From assembly GCA_028622995.1 (NCBI GenBank), contig JAJQJQ010000005.1, positions 3,534,001 through 3,598,000 on the forward strand: a stretch of 64,000 bases of DNA, written 5' to 3'. The DNA comes from Panagrolaimus kolymaensis (taxonomy: Eukaryota > Nematoda > Chromadorea > Rhabditida > Panagrolaimidae). The notes under the pieces are model-generated. The model did not search any database and was not told the origin of the DNA. It saw only the letters and a program-made list of their open reading frames with translations. Position numbers and translations under genes: made by a program. Numbering within the stretch: position 1 is the first letter of the stretch; each line of letters opens with the position of its first letter. Below, piece after piece: positions 13,097 through 25,523 of the stretch.

Positions 13097-13654
13097 ATGA
13101 AAAATCTTTTTCTCACAGGTTTGATTTGGATTTATTGAAAAATATTAAGTAAACCTTTTCCTGCGTTCGAGGAAATGCTCGAAGAAATTTTTTATATTGT
13201 TTTTAATACAAATAATTATTAATTTAAGCTTTCCTCATTCTCTTTGCCTTTGGCATCACAGAATGTTCCATCGCTAATATGCTCGTTGAATTAGGAAAAG
13301 AAGTAAAAAATGATTTTGGTAAAGGTATGATTGTTATCAAACGCACCACTGATGCTTCACCCGATCCACAATATTTGTTTGCTTCACCAACTCAAGATGG
13401 ATCATGGACAACAGATGGAGTAAGTTCTATCTCATACGGTGATTATTAAAAATGAAATTTTTTAGAAGAATAAAATTCCATCCACGGCACATTTATATTG
13501 GAATGGAACATTGGTATTTAAAAAAATAGCTAAAACTGATATAGGCTCATATGAAATGCCACTCGAACCATCAAGATGCTCACCAACTAAAAATGGTGGC
13601 ATGCAATGTGTTGGACAAACCATGTTTAACTTTTTACTTCAAGGAAGCATCTAA
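13097..13654 (+). CDS. small secreted protein of 133 residues, unrecognised (possibly Ig-like)
   Basis: Three exons join in phase: 13097-13118, 13229-13419 and 13466-13654 (TAA at 13652-13654). The first exon codes for only seven residues plus one base, so no single ORF reveals this gene. The protein starts MKNLFLT followed by AFLILFAFGITECS, a clear cleavable signal peptide of about 20 residues. The mature part is about 110 residues with only two cysteines after the leader (in SRCSPT and MQCVG), which could form one disulfide. The segment LVFKKIAKTDIGSYEM resembles the D-x-G-x-Y F-strand motif of immunoglobulin-like domains, which several small nematode secreted proteins carry. That resemblance is an inference from one motif. 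No GPI signal or membrane segment follows, so it is probably extracellular. The function is unknown. Confidence 0.75.
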
Positions 13655-14192
13655 TAAGTTTATTTTATGACTTTAAAAAAATCTTTTTTAAATTAACTGG
13701 CGCCAACCTTTGTTAAAAATGTCTCATTTTTGAACAAACGTCAAAATAAATTAACATTGTTCGTTCAATTTATAGTTGTTTTCGTCTTTGAAAGTTAAAA
13801 ACTGTTTCGATTAATAAATAATTTGCAAAAAAATAAGTGCATCCATCATCTTGTGTGTTTTTAAGCAACAAAATTACCCCATATTTATTTATTATTGTCA
13901 CTCGAATTTGTTTAAATTTTTTTAATATATCTAACAAAAGATTTTAAAAGATTAATTAAGAGTTAATACCGGCATTTTTTGAATATGAGTGTGAGAAATC
14001 ATTTTTATATTTTGTGAGTTGTTGAGTTTTGTTTTCTGAAGGTACAAAGATCAAATGAATCAGGTCAGTTTGTGAGTTATGTATGAGCTGCATGTATGTT
14101 AGCAATGTGAGATACACGGCAACAATCAATGTCAGTGTTTGCGTGAATTCAATGCGATTCTATAAGAAAAATTGGGATAACTTTCAAATGCT
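13655..14192. other. intergenic spacer between convergent genes
   Basis: This spacer separates the 3' ends of the secreted-protein gene and the potassium-channel gene. It holds AT-rich 3'-flank sequence with an aataaa-like signal near 13744. Around 14035-14160 there is a slightly GC-richer stretch with no recognisable ORF. Confidence 0.45.
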
Positions 14193-17100
14193 CTAAGCTC
14201 CAATATTAAAAGACTTTTTAGAAGCAATTGACGCATTATCTTGTTGAGCCAAATTATACATTTGTGCCAGGCGGACTTCTTGTCGATAAAAATGTTTAAA
14301 ATTTGCTACCTGAAATATTTTTGTGGTGAAGTTCTAAATCAAAGAGAAAAAAGATGAAACTTACAATGATTGGAACAGGTAATGCAAGAGTTATGACTCC
14401 AATCAAAGAGCAACAACCTCCAACAATTTTACCATAAACCCCAGTTGGAACTAAGTCACCATAACCCACTGTGGATAAAGTTGCCTAAAAACCAATGATT
14501 TTGTTGCTGGACATAAGACTTGAAAAAAGCACGAACCAGAACAAACCAAAACGATGCTGGGATTGAAGTGAATTTGGTATTAGGCTCGTTTTGTTCAGCA
14601 AAATAAACTCCTGATGAAAAAATAACTAAAGCGATAACAAGGAAAAATATTAGCAAACAAAATTCTTGAATTGATGCTTTAAAAGTTTTTCCAAGAACTT
14701 GCAAACCCACAGAATGCCTGAAATCATAATTTAGACATAAAAAGTTTAAAAAAAGCCCTGATTACCTGCTTAGTTTAAATATCCTAAATACTCTTACAAG
14801 TCTGACAATTCTCAACACTGAAAATGACATGGATGAAGTGGAACTATCAGCAAACCAAATCATATTAATAAAAAATGGTGCAACCGCCAATAAATCAAGG
14901 ATATTTAAAAATGATTTACAAAATCGAATTTTTTCTGGGCACGCAAGAAATCGAAGGATTAATTCTGAAAACGAAACAAAAAATATTTAAATTTAAGGAA
15001 TTTTTTTGCTTAGAGAGAAACTTTAGTTGCTGAATACAAAAAAGCTAACCGATTGAAAACCAAACAGAGCAAATAAATTCAACCCAAAAGAATCCGCTAT
15101 TCCATTCCCTCGAACTGAAATCAGGTTCAACAGGTTTTAATTCGGGAATGGTTTCAGCACAAAATGAAACAATTGAAATAATTATAACTGCAATGGAAAC
15201 AAATGCAAATATTCTCGCTGCTAATGATGAATCAGGAAATTCTAATAATTCCCAAAGAGAACGTTGAAGAAAATTTTCTGGCATTTTAGCTTCTGGTGGT
15301 TTTACATATCCTTCATTAACCCAAAAAGTTTCTAATACTTCTTCAGAAAACTAAAAAATAAAGTTACACATTTTTTAGAGATTTAAAAATTGAAGGAAAA
15401 TATTACATTCCAAAATTTTAATTCATTCAAATAAACATCAATTGGAATTATTTCTGGTCTAACAACTTGTCCATGACTTTGATAAATTTGTAATATTGAT
15501 TCAAAACTAAAATATTCTCCGGTTTAATTTATTTGAAAGTCAATGAAGTAAAATATTACCATGCTCGATGACGATCAAAAAAATATTCATTTTGACTTGG
15601 AATGAAATATCTTTTTCTTTTAAATGGATTCCCAAGTACGGTTTCAGGATACCTAAAAATCAAAAAATCACATGACTACAAAAATGTGGATTGGAAAAAA
15701 TTCCAGCGAGTCTCAAATCAAATTTTTTTATAGCTTCGCAAAATTCCAAATATCTATAAATTGCAAAAGAGGCAAACCTTTTTAAAGTTCTTTCTCTTGT
15801 TTGAAATCTCATTCCTGAAACATTTATGGTAATAATTTCGCTTGGAATTGCACCATCTTCGTCATCAGTGAATACATAATCTCCTCCTGGTCCACCATTT
15901 GAACAAGGATGATAAGCTTCCAAATCGCAATCCATTAAATTTGCAAGTCCCGTTTCATCTGGAACTTTCAAGGTTGTGACACCCGTAAAATCTTGATTTC
16001 CCAATGAACCCCTTTCACGCTGTTTTTGTCGATTTAATTCATCATCAATCGATCTCGAACGAACTGGAATCATTTGAGCTCTCGAACATGGGCTTTGTGA
16101 ACGAGAATATAATCTTTGTCGACTATTATTATTATTACGATATTTTTCTGGGTGTACATTCAAAACTCTCCGCAATGATTGATGAATATTTCCAAATACT
16201 ATTGCCGCGCGAGAAGATGAAGTTGAAACGGTTGGAGAAATAGATGGTTCACGATTCGGTGAAATTATGGAATCACATATCACTGAAGGAATGGGTGGAA
16301 TTCCATTTGATCGACGATGGTGGCTTCCTCCACTTCCTTTTTTATTTGGAGTTCCAGCTATTTTAAGGCTAAAAAAAACAAGGAGTTAAAAAGGTTATTT
16401 AAAACGTTTTAAAAAAAGTTGCTGCTGCCCATGAATAAAAGAGGGAGGAAGGTAATCTAATTCATTTTTTTGTTTCTTGTTTCACAAGTTTTTTTCTTTT
16501 CTTCCAAAAGGCTAATAAAAAACCCGAATGGCAAAAGTTTATTAACGAACTTTTTTTACAACGTTGCTAACAAGCAAAAAAATAAAAAATAACATAAAAT
16601 AATTTTATTATATTTTTTTATTTCTATTTCGTAATTTTTTTTCTCAAGCTAAACTTTTTTTTTAAAAGACAAATCTGTCTTCTCTCAAACTTTGATCAAC
16701 ATTGACAAAGGCAAAAAGAGAGAAAAAATTGGATGATTTATAAATTTTTGTTATTATCTTTTTTTTTCTTTTCCCTCGATTGAACTACACTGGCTGATGG
16801 CATGCTTGCTCTTGCTGCCGCTGCCGTCGATGATGACTTGAAAAAAAAGAGAAAAAGTTGACGTTGATGCATTCTCTCATTCCCATTGCTATTTTTAATA
16901 CCTTTGAAGATTTTTTTCCTTTGATATAAAAAGCGAACAGCAAAAAAATGTGTTCAATTTTATGGCAAAAAAACTAATTTCATAGATTAAAAATTTTAGA
17001 TTAAAGTAATTTTTAGAAGATTCCGTGGAAATAAAAAAACACACGGGTCAATTATTTTAATGATAAAAAATATTCGGTGACGAAACTTTTCTCAAACGTT

Positions 17101-20100
17101 TTTTAAAAACTCTAGAAGCTTTATTTTTTCCTAAAATGGATAATAGTAAAACAACGAGGACGAAATGATCTTTCTCAAGGGAATAATTAAGTTGTTAAAA
17201 CATTTATTTTTAAAACAGGAAGCCTATTTGGAAGAGACCAAAAAAGAGGTGGAAGAAAGAAAGAAAAAGGTTGAACATGCGTTTTGATGGTTTGTTTTTT
17301 TGAAAATTGAGTAGAATGATTAATGATTCAAGTAAAAAAATAAGAAGTATTAAAAAGATGTTTTTGAAGTATATGCCAAAAAGCTCAATCGATGATTAGC
17401 AAAAAGTAAAGAAGGTGACTGAAGCAGGTGTTTGAGCTCGAAAGAAAAAAATACCTATCGAATTTTATCTTTAAAAACTTTCACAGCTAAAACAATAGTA
17501 TTTTAAGAGCATACCTCATAGGTATGTGCCGCATAAAACCAAAAGAATCAAATATTTTAAAATTAGATTATTTAACAAAAGGCTGAAGCCAAAGTAAAAT
17601 TTTCAACCGTTTAAACAAAATTTTCAATATTTCACAAAAAAAAATTAAACCGATTCTTTTGTCGTTTTCTATTTCCGGTTTTAAACCTTTTCAATACCAC
17701 AAATATAAATAATTAACAACCATACATTCTTTGGCCCCATAATGAAAGCAAAAGTAATTAATATTTCATCTCCTATTAGTTACCTAAGAAACCTGACAAC
17801 TTACTTACTTTTTATGTTTCATGACAAATTTATTTTTTCTCTTTTTGATCCTTAAAAACAAAGACGGGAGAGAGAAACAACTATATTTGGTAAAGCAAAA
17901 TAACTCAAAATGGAAATGGAAGAATGGAAGAAAGAAGGAGAAGTAGCACCACCAAAAATTAACTTACGTATACTTTTCTGTTTTTCACTCGCTCTCACTC
18001 TTTTTTTTTCTTGGTGGATATTTTCTATTTCCGCCGTTTCACTTCAATTTATTCTTTCTTTCTTTTTTAAACAAAAAACAACAGTAGTATAATAAACCTA
18101 ACTGACTGCTTTTAAGTTTGATGAAATTGACAAAATGACATGAATAAAAAAAACTTAAAGAAAAAATATGCCAACCAGAAAAAATATTGTTCTCTCAAAA
18201 ACCTTAAACTTTGAGCAGCAGCATTTTTCTAAGGTGTTTTAACTTTTTTTCATATTTCTTTTTTGCTCTTTCTCTCCATCCCAATTTTTAAAAAAGGATA
18301 AAACTCAAGAAAGAAAAATGAGCAAAGCTGCAACCATCATCGTGTTGTTGCCTCTTTTCAAAACAATCATCATCATCATACGTAAAAAGTTGAAGAAAAA
18401 AAAGTAAGCGATGCCTTTGGCAGAAGAGAGCCATATTTTAAAAACTTTGCAGAAATAAAAACTTTTTTTGCTCTTTTACTTATTCGTTCGCTTGCTTTTT
18501 TGCTCTTTCCTTTTTTCATTGTTTCCTTTTCTATTCTCGTAATCGTTCGCTTTTTTTTTATAAATAGAAAAATGCCTTTATAATGTTTTTGATTGTTATT
18601 TGCCTTTTGGCTTTTTGCTATGAGGCTTCTGCTGCTATTTATTGCCGGCTGCCTCAAAAGGTGTCATTATCCGATTACGGAATAATGGATTATATAAGAG
18701 ACTGCCTCTCCATTGCTTTTCTTATTTGTTGGAGAGAGAGATATAAAAGTGCAGCAGCAGCTGTTCAATAAATAATATTTCTTTTGATAAATTTCTATTT
18801 TGCTTCTTCTTTGTTTTTGGAATAAAGCAAGCGATAAAATGAGATATTACATTTTCTTACTCAAAAGAAGAAGAAAATTATAAGGGAATAGTTTTGACAA
18901 AGAAAGGAAAGAAAAACTATGTAATAAATATTAGTTTTTAATATATACTAGAAACGCCGCCGGCCTCCGGCCGGCCTTGAAACTTGTTTTATGTATATTA
19001 TTACAAAAATTTTGTCATTAACTATGAGATTCTAAACTCCGCGACATCATAGTCAAATTTACTTCTTTAAGATCCTCAAATATTGTACCAAATTTCCTCC
19101 CATATCTCTCTTAGCTTACTCATCAATTGCCAATAATTCTAAACATACCCTCAATTTGGATCTTATAAAATCGTTTTCAAGGATCCCAAACCTTTAAAAC
19201 AACTCAAAGTTAACCACCGCTCAATAGCGTTTCATTTTTACGCAATGCAAACGAAAACTTTCTTACTGGCAATTCCATTCACATTTATGCAAATTTTTTC
19301 ATCCTTTATTTTTCTCTTTTCCCATGAAGCATTTCCAAGCACGAAATGACGAAAAAACGCACAACCAAAATTACTAGGAAGGAAATACTAAAAGTGCGAA
19401 GAAGAGAATAGCTTACTGCAAACATTTTTCTGGTCAATCTGAATCTCTTCCTAATGTTAAATATTTTTCTTTTAAAAATTCTTGGTACCTTTAAAAGCTT
19501 ATTTTTTTCTATTTAAAAAAATGTTATTAAATTTTCAAAACAAATTTCACCAAAGAAAGATGGTTTGGAACGAAGATATGTAAATGCGATTATGAAACAA
19601 AAAAGTATTACAATTTTGGAAAGAACAAAATTATATTTTCAGAAATAAACCTTATTTGTATATTTTTCGTTGTTCGCTGACAAAAGCAATTTAAAAAAAC
19701 TAACTACCATTCCTCCCTCTTTTTTTTTCCTAGCTTCTTTGGAATTTTTAATGAACCTTTATCAACAAAAACTTTATTAAGAAAAAACAGAAACAAGCAA
19801 GCGAGAGTCACTGTCTATTAATTTATTTCCTTCAGGATTAATTAAATTTTTTTGACTTTTTAATTGAATGATGATTCACCACCCACTCATGCCTAGGGTT
19901 CCGACGATTCCCCGAAATGGAAAAAAGTCGGGGAACGGGGAATCCCCGAAAATGGATTTTGAGTCGGGGAATTCCCCGGCCGGGGAGTGCATTCGTCGGG
20001 GACGGGGAATCGGGGAATCCCCGAAATTCAAAAATTCACCGGGGAATTCCCCGAAAAATTTTTAATGTTAATTTTTGAAGGAAAAAAATTTTTTTTGTGT

Positions 20101-21214
20101 GTTAATTATAGCATATTTATCCTTAATTAGTATTGGTGAGAGGTTATTTAAAGCAAATCTCATGTTTAAAAATTAAATATTTATCCCCGAAATAAAAAAT
20201 GGGCCGGGGACGGGGAGTCGGGGAAAATCCCCGACTTGGGAAGTGGAGTCGGGGAATCCCCGTCCGGGGAACCGAATCGGCCGGGGACGGGGAATCGGGG
20301 AGTTTCCCCGGGCCGGGGAATCGGGGAAAATCCCCGATTTCGGGGAATCGTCGGAACCCTACTCATGCCCTCAAAAGTTCTGAATTTCATGTGAACGTTT
20401 CATCATTCAAACTAAGGCTCCATACTCTTAATTTCTCAAATACTTTTGTTAAACAAAAAACAAACTTACTTTAACATTGAATGAGCTCGAATTAATAAAC
20501 CCATGTTTTTTTTAATAAAACAAAAAAATATGTAAATGCAAATAGAAATTGATACTGGCAAACAAAAGAAAGAAGTAATAATTAAAAAATAACAGCTATC
20601 GTCAAACTTTTTTTAACAACAAACAATGTGAAAGTTTTCCGCCGTCATTTGAGAAATTATTAAATACACATATGACTCTCCATGAAAGTTTTGGGATAAA
20701 GAAAAAAAATGAAACAAATAAGGAAGAAAAAAATAGAAATATGCCGCAAAATAAAAATAAAAATAAAAATGTTGAATGATGTTATTTTTTACGATGAAAA
20801 AAATCTCACACGAAAAACTTTTTGCGTGGTTTTGACATTCAATGAAAAAAAAATGAGGATCCCGAAAGAAAAAAAGTTGTTGTTTTTATATTACTTTTTA
20901 TATGGCATGGATGCGAAAGGAAATGAAAGGCAATGCAAAGATAGTCATAAAAAAATTGTGGATGAGACACATTACACACATTACTAATCTATGGCAAAAA
21001 AAGTTTTTGTTGTTTAATGCAAGATTAAAAAATTGAACGGAAAAGTTTTTATAGAAGAAGTTGTTCATGAAATATTTTAATTTTAATTTATAGGAAAACG
21101 GACATCTTTTATTTCCGAAATGAATAATTAATAATTTACTTACCTTGCAAGTGAGCTACTCGTAGAATCGTTATCAACTGGAAACATATTTTTCTTTACA
21201 GTTTTTTTAGCCAT
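14193..21214 (-). CDS. shk-1: Shaker/Kv1-type voltage-gated potassium channel
   Basis: Nine exons on the minus strand join in phase: 21214-21144, 16368-15778, 15652-15560, 15506-15407, 15350-15050, 14964-14766, 14717-14537, 14484-14365 and 14309-14193, giving 590 residues. A long Ser/Arg-rich N-terminus leads to a T1 tetramerisation domain (about 203-300, INVSGMRF and [10 protein letters not shown]). The Kv2-4 zinc-binding cysteines are absent, which fits Kv1. S1 is [18 protein letters not shown]4 carries charges every third residue ([16 protein letters not shown], about 437-452). The filter is TVGYGD (517-522), and S6 has the PVP hinge. The protein should be a plasma-membrane delayed-rectifier subunit in muscle or neurons. 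The C-terminus is short (KKSFNIGA) and I see no PDZ-binding motif. The first exon is 4.8 kb from the second; its phase match (AG|C) and the ATG support it, but a nearer alternative start cannot be excluded. The symbol is by analogy with C. elegans. Confidence 0.88.
18955..18976. repeat. short GC-rich palindromic island
   Basis: A 22-bp run of only G and C plus one T (cgccgccggcctccggccgg and following cc) stands alone in DNA that is otherwise about three quarters A and T. It can fold on itself (ccgg arms around ctccgg). It could be a transposon end or an imperfect copy of a dispersed repeat; I see no partner copy in this window. Confidence 0.45.
19894..20361. mobile_element. hAT-like MITE with 25-bp perfect TIRs and 8-bp target duplication
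   Basis: The ends at 19894-19918 and 20337-20361 are perfect 25-bp inverted repeats beginning tagggttccgacgattcccc. They are flanked by identical 8-bp direct copies of ctcatgcc at 19886-19893 and 20362-20369. An 8-bp duplication and a TIR starting TAGGG fit the hAT superfamily. The 468-bp body encodes no transposase, so this is a non-autonomous element. Both halves are packed with degenerate gggga/tcccc units separated by an AT-rich centre (about 20060-20180), so nearly the whole element can fold into a hairpin. Perfect TIRs and an intact duplication suggest a fairly recent insertion. ORFs read through it are artefacts. Confidence 0.85.
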
Positions 21215-22314
21215 CGATTAAAATTTGTTAATAATCTTCATAATTTATATTTTTTTAAATAATAATAAAACCATAAAAAATAAGCAAAAATCAGTAAACA
21301 AAAAACAGCTGCTACCGTAATCCAAAAATGTATGAAAATTAATTACATTAATAATAATAACTTTTCTAGGTTGAAAAAAACAAGCTTCAAACTAACTTTT
21401 TGGAAGCAAAAAAAAATATAAATCGAATTCACTTCAACTGTGGATGTGAGAAATATATAAAAAAATGAATAAAGTAAATGGATTGGATGGAAGATAGATA
21501 AATGATTGAAAATAGCTCTCTATTTTTTTAGTGGTGTCCATCAAGCACTGAAGCAACAACAACAACCCCGCCTGTTTGCCTGTGTTTTTTCTTCTCTCTT
21601 TCGTTTACTAATGTGCCTTCCTTCCTTTTTTTTACTCTCTCTTTTTTTCTTCTTCTCCTGGGCAGCTTTTTTGTTTCTTTATAGTTATAGTCCTTCTTTC
21701 TCATCATTTGGAAGACTTGCTTATTCATTCTGGCACATTCATCCTTTCTTTCCTAATTTTTTGCTTCTTCTTTTTTCATTCCTTGCATATTTTTTTGATT
21801 TTATGGCATTTGTTAATTTGCTGCTGAAAAAAATAAAATAAATTGAGAATTGGAAAATAATCAACAACAAGCTTGTCGAAAAGTCAAAACGATTTGCGAT
21901 TGCATGTTTTTGATTGATTTGGACAAAAGAAAAAAGGAATTGTTCAAAAGCATAAAAGAAAGCATGTGGCAAGGAATCAATGGCAGCAAACAATTATTTG
22001 GGATTGGAAATGAGAAATGAGAGAGTTATAAAAAAAAGTGATGGGTTACATCATCCATCGAATGAGGTGATTATTTGGGGGAGTTTATTTTAAGATTTAT
22101 CACGTCATCAAATAATTGAGTGCAGAGAAAAATAAAAAATGAAGTTCGTATAAATTGCGAAAATGACTAAAACCCTTTACTTCAAAAAAAAAAATAAATA
22201 AAAATATTTGGTAAAATGGCGATTATGACATTACATATACAAATTTTGTTTTCTTTTTTATAAACCCTAGAATCCAATCAGTTAGGATTGAAGCCAGTAA
22301 AGCAGCGTTTAGCA
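21215..22314. other. intergenic region between divergent Kv1 and DC-STAMP genes
   Basis: This is the 5' flank of both divergent genes. It is dominated by long pyrimidine tracts (for example 21580-21790) that create spurious Phe/Ser/Leu-rich ORFs. I see no RNA gene or repeat. Confidence 0.5.
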
Positions 22315-25179
22315 ATGGCGAATCTAAAATCAACGAAAGAAGATAAAATTCAAAAAGTTAACAAATCGGTGAACTGCAAAGAAAATGATGTAGCTTTAGT
22401 GGATAAAGCTGCTCTTTCAAAACCAACAACAAACAAAAATCCATTTGAAAAACCACTAAAGCCAGAAAATGATGAAATCAAATGTTTACCAAATTGGTCA
22501 AAATTAAGAAAAAAGTTATCAAAGCCATTTCCATTTTTGCGAAAAGGTCGATGGAAACCTAAAAATGCTTGGGAAAAAATATTTTATTATGGAACACGGT
22601 AAGTTTTTTTGTCTCACAAATAAAAGCATGGCAGCCTAAAAACTTATTTTAGGCATAATCTCATTGCTCGAATTCTTGGTACTTCGATTCTTTGTCAACT
22701 TGTTGGACTTTTTTATTATACGTATTTTGATCTTAAACCATCTTCGGAAGATCCTAAAAAGTAAGGAGTTTTATTTATTTAATTATATTTTTACTGATGA
22801 ATGATATTTTTAGAACTGCAATTAGTACGGTTATTTCCTTCATTTTTTTGAATCTCCTGTTGATTCTTTTTCCAACTTTACGATGCTTTTTCTTTATTGA
22901 ACTTCCATCAATTTTCACATCAAATGCTCGAATTTTATTGGTTCTAACTATTCTTACATTATCTTTTCAAGTTTGTTTTTGTATCGTTTTTATATTTTAA
23001 CTAGTTTGTAACTTTTTAGTATCCAGCGATGAATATTGTAAATAACATTCAATCATCAATTGAAGGAATTGTGTGTGTTCAAAGTAGAGTTAAAGCTGTC
23101 GCGGATGAAATAATAGAAAATTCAAATAAGAAACTTCAAGAAATTCCTATTGATGAAGCTCAAGAATTGATGGATAAAGCAATGAAACCATATAATGAAA
23201 TGAAAAAAGTTTTACGAAAGGTTGATGATACAGTTTCTACGTAAATACATATATTCTAGTAGTTTTATTCTAATCAGTAACACTTTATAGGATGCTTGAA
23301 TGGCAAAGAAAGATAACTTCCAAGATTAAAGATTTATTTGAAGATTGTTCAGTTATGGCAAGGCAACCATATTTTATTGTTAGTTTTTTGTTTGAGTTTT
23401 TATTTGAATGCGTTACTAATGTTATAATTTTAGTGTACAACAAAGCTGAATGAATTTTATCATGATTGTTTGGACAACACTTTTGAATTCGTTTGTGAAC
23501 CAATCTTATTTTTGAAAAGGGTAAGTCTCTCTCAAACTTTGTTGTTAATCTTTCCATATCTTTTGTTCCAGCAATGTCGACTCACTCGCTTCCTCGTCAA
23601 CTATTGTGATTGGCCAACAGCTATCAAAAACAATATCAAAGAAGGAGTTGGAACATATGTTAAAGATTCAATGCATAAAGCAATAGATCTCACAAGAAAT
23701 ACAACATTTTTCAAAATCTATGAAAAATCTCGAAATACTGTAAGCTTTTTGATATGTTGTTTTGTTCAATAAGGTTGGATTTCAGATTAATGGAACGAAT
23801 CAAGCATATCATACACTAAATTTTACTGTGAAACATAACTTTACTATTGAGCACAAAATGAATCTTGAAATTGCTGAATTTCGTAAACGTATCCTTGATG
23901 ATGTTTCCTACTATCAATATTTCTTCAATGGTGTATCTAATTGCATTACTATTATTTGTAACGCTATTCTTGGATTGCCTTGCATTACGGTAAGTTTTAT
24001 GAGTTGCCATTGTTAGAAAAGTAACGTACATTTTTAGAGCGTTTTTTATGTTATTAGATTCAATAGTGTGGATGAATATGATAATGATTTTATTAACGAT
24101 GAATTTTATCGAATTGAAAGAAATCGTGATACCATCCATTCAAAGAAGATTATGCCGTTGTCGAAGGTTGAGAAATCCATTTACATTCGAGCTTCATCAT
24201 TTCGTTTTTCACAAAAAGAAAAATTCAAACTTTGCCTTAGCATTGTTTCACTCTTTGCTGGGATCTTTATCCCGTGGATCTTTGTTACTGTTGATATTTT
24301 AACTTACACCGTCGTCGATGCTGGTTATGATTTCTTCCATAGTAATTTTACAAAGCTTGATCAGCCTAATATTTATCAATTGAAAGTTAGTTTTTGTGTT
24401 TATTTGTATTTCTTTGATTTTCATCTCTCACTTTTTTAGATTAGTGGAACTGGTTTCTTAAATGCTCTTTTATCCAATATTCTCGAAGTCTTTCAACCTG
24501 TTAGTGAATTAACAAAAAGCAAAGATGAAATGTGGAGAGATTGCTTCGTAGAGCCCATACCACCAGATTATCAAATAATCAACCTTATGATTGTAGGCTT
24601 CATATTTGCCTTTTTATTATGCTTTATTGAAGTAAGTAAACGATTCTTTTACCATTTTTTTCTTTATTACTATATCCTAATTATTTCAGGTTTATGCTAG
24701 TCGATTACAACATCAAATTGCTGAATATTATTTTCCACAAAGAAAACATCCTCGAGCTCTCTATATGTACAAGAAAATTCTTAGAGGTCGAAAAAATGTT
24801 TTGAATCAAACTTTGCAATTGTCAGCTGATAGAGCAGAAAGACTTCGAATCAAAAAGAACAAAATCAAAAAGGAGCCTGAAAAAAAGGAAGAAGAATTGG
24901 AAGTGAATCTTCCAGATATCAAAACAAATCAATGTGTTCGTTGTGCAAGAATTGATTTGAAGCTTACAAATTCAAGGTTTGGTTTAACAGCATTTTAAAG
25001 CTTTGACTAAAGAAATCTTTTTTAGCAACACTCGAATTTGTGTAAATTGTAAAACTTTATATTGTGTTGATTGTTTCTCTGTTCGAAAGAAATGTCTTGA
25101 TTGTAAATGGTCGCTTCAACAAATTGCAAGAAATACCGAATTCTATGTTGATAGTAGTTGTAGCGATAGTGATGTTTGA
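22315..25179 (+). CDS. DC-STAMP-domain sperm membrane protein with C-terminal RING (SPE-42/SPE-49 family)
   Basis: Twelve exons join in phase (22315-22598, 22653-22760, 22814-22970, 23020-23240, 23291-23378, 23434-23520, 23572-23739, 23786-23989, 24038-24385, 24440-24631, 24690-24976, 25026-25179), giving 765 residues. A basic cytosolic N-terminus is followed by several membrane segments (for example LIARILGTSILCQLVGLFYY and IINLMIVGFIFAFLLCFIEV) and a Cys-containing ectodomain with NxT/NxS sites. The tail has four CxxC pairs (CVRC, CVNC, CVDC, CLDC), a C4-C4 RING-like finger. This layout is that of DCST1/DCST2, whose worm members SPE-49 and SPE-42 act on sperm in fertilisation. Which of the two this is cannot be settled by eye. 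The start is the ATG at 22315; an in-frame TTG further upstream was not used. Confidence 0.85.
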
Positions 25180-25523
25180 TTTTGTTTTAATATTAATAAA
25201 TCATTGAATTATCATGTTTGATTGTGTGAAGCTTAGGGTAAAAAAATTTTATAACTGATTTTAAGTAATGCAAGAAGTCACAAAATAAAGTCATTGTGTA
25301 ACTTCAAATGATAAAGCTAAGAAAGAGATGCTGAAAAAACCTCCATCAAAGCCAAAATTATAACTGTTAGCTAGGTAATTAAAACACTTTTTCAGTTAAA
25401 ATTTTTTATTTACAAGTCAATATCATTAAATTTTTACATACAGATTAGATGAATTAGTTGAAGCATCTACGACGAAGGATCACGAAGTTGAGGTGAATAA
25501 ACTTCCATCATCAGCATCATATT
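25180..25523. other. intergenic spacer between convergent genes
   Basis: This short spacer holds the 3' ends of the DC-STAMP gene (aataaa at about 25196) and of the minus-strand Ser/Arg-rich gene. Nothing else is visible. Confidence 0.5.

Larger units (their letters stand above)
16369..21143 (-). other. 4.8-kb first intron of the Kv1 channel gene
   Basis: This interval lies between the channel's first two coding exons. It is AT-rich with T and A homopolymers, and contains the hAT-like MITE (19894-20361) and a short GC palindrome (18955-18976). ORFs at 17910, 18376, 18583 and 20709 are low-complexity and show no gene structure. Alternative promoters are possible but not visible. Confidence 0.6.

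Noticed and set aside
19868..20474. Gly/Pro/Arg-rich ORFs on both strands
   Set aside because: They are readings of the ggggaatcccc units inside the MITE.
21506..21993. Hydrophobic ORFs on both strands
   Set aside because: They derive from a long CT-rich tract in the intergenic region; composition explains them.
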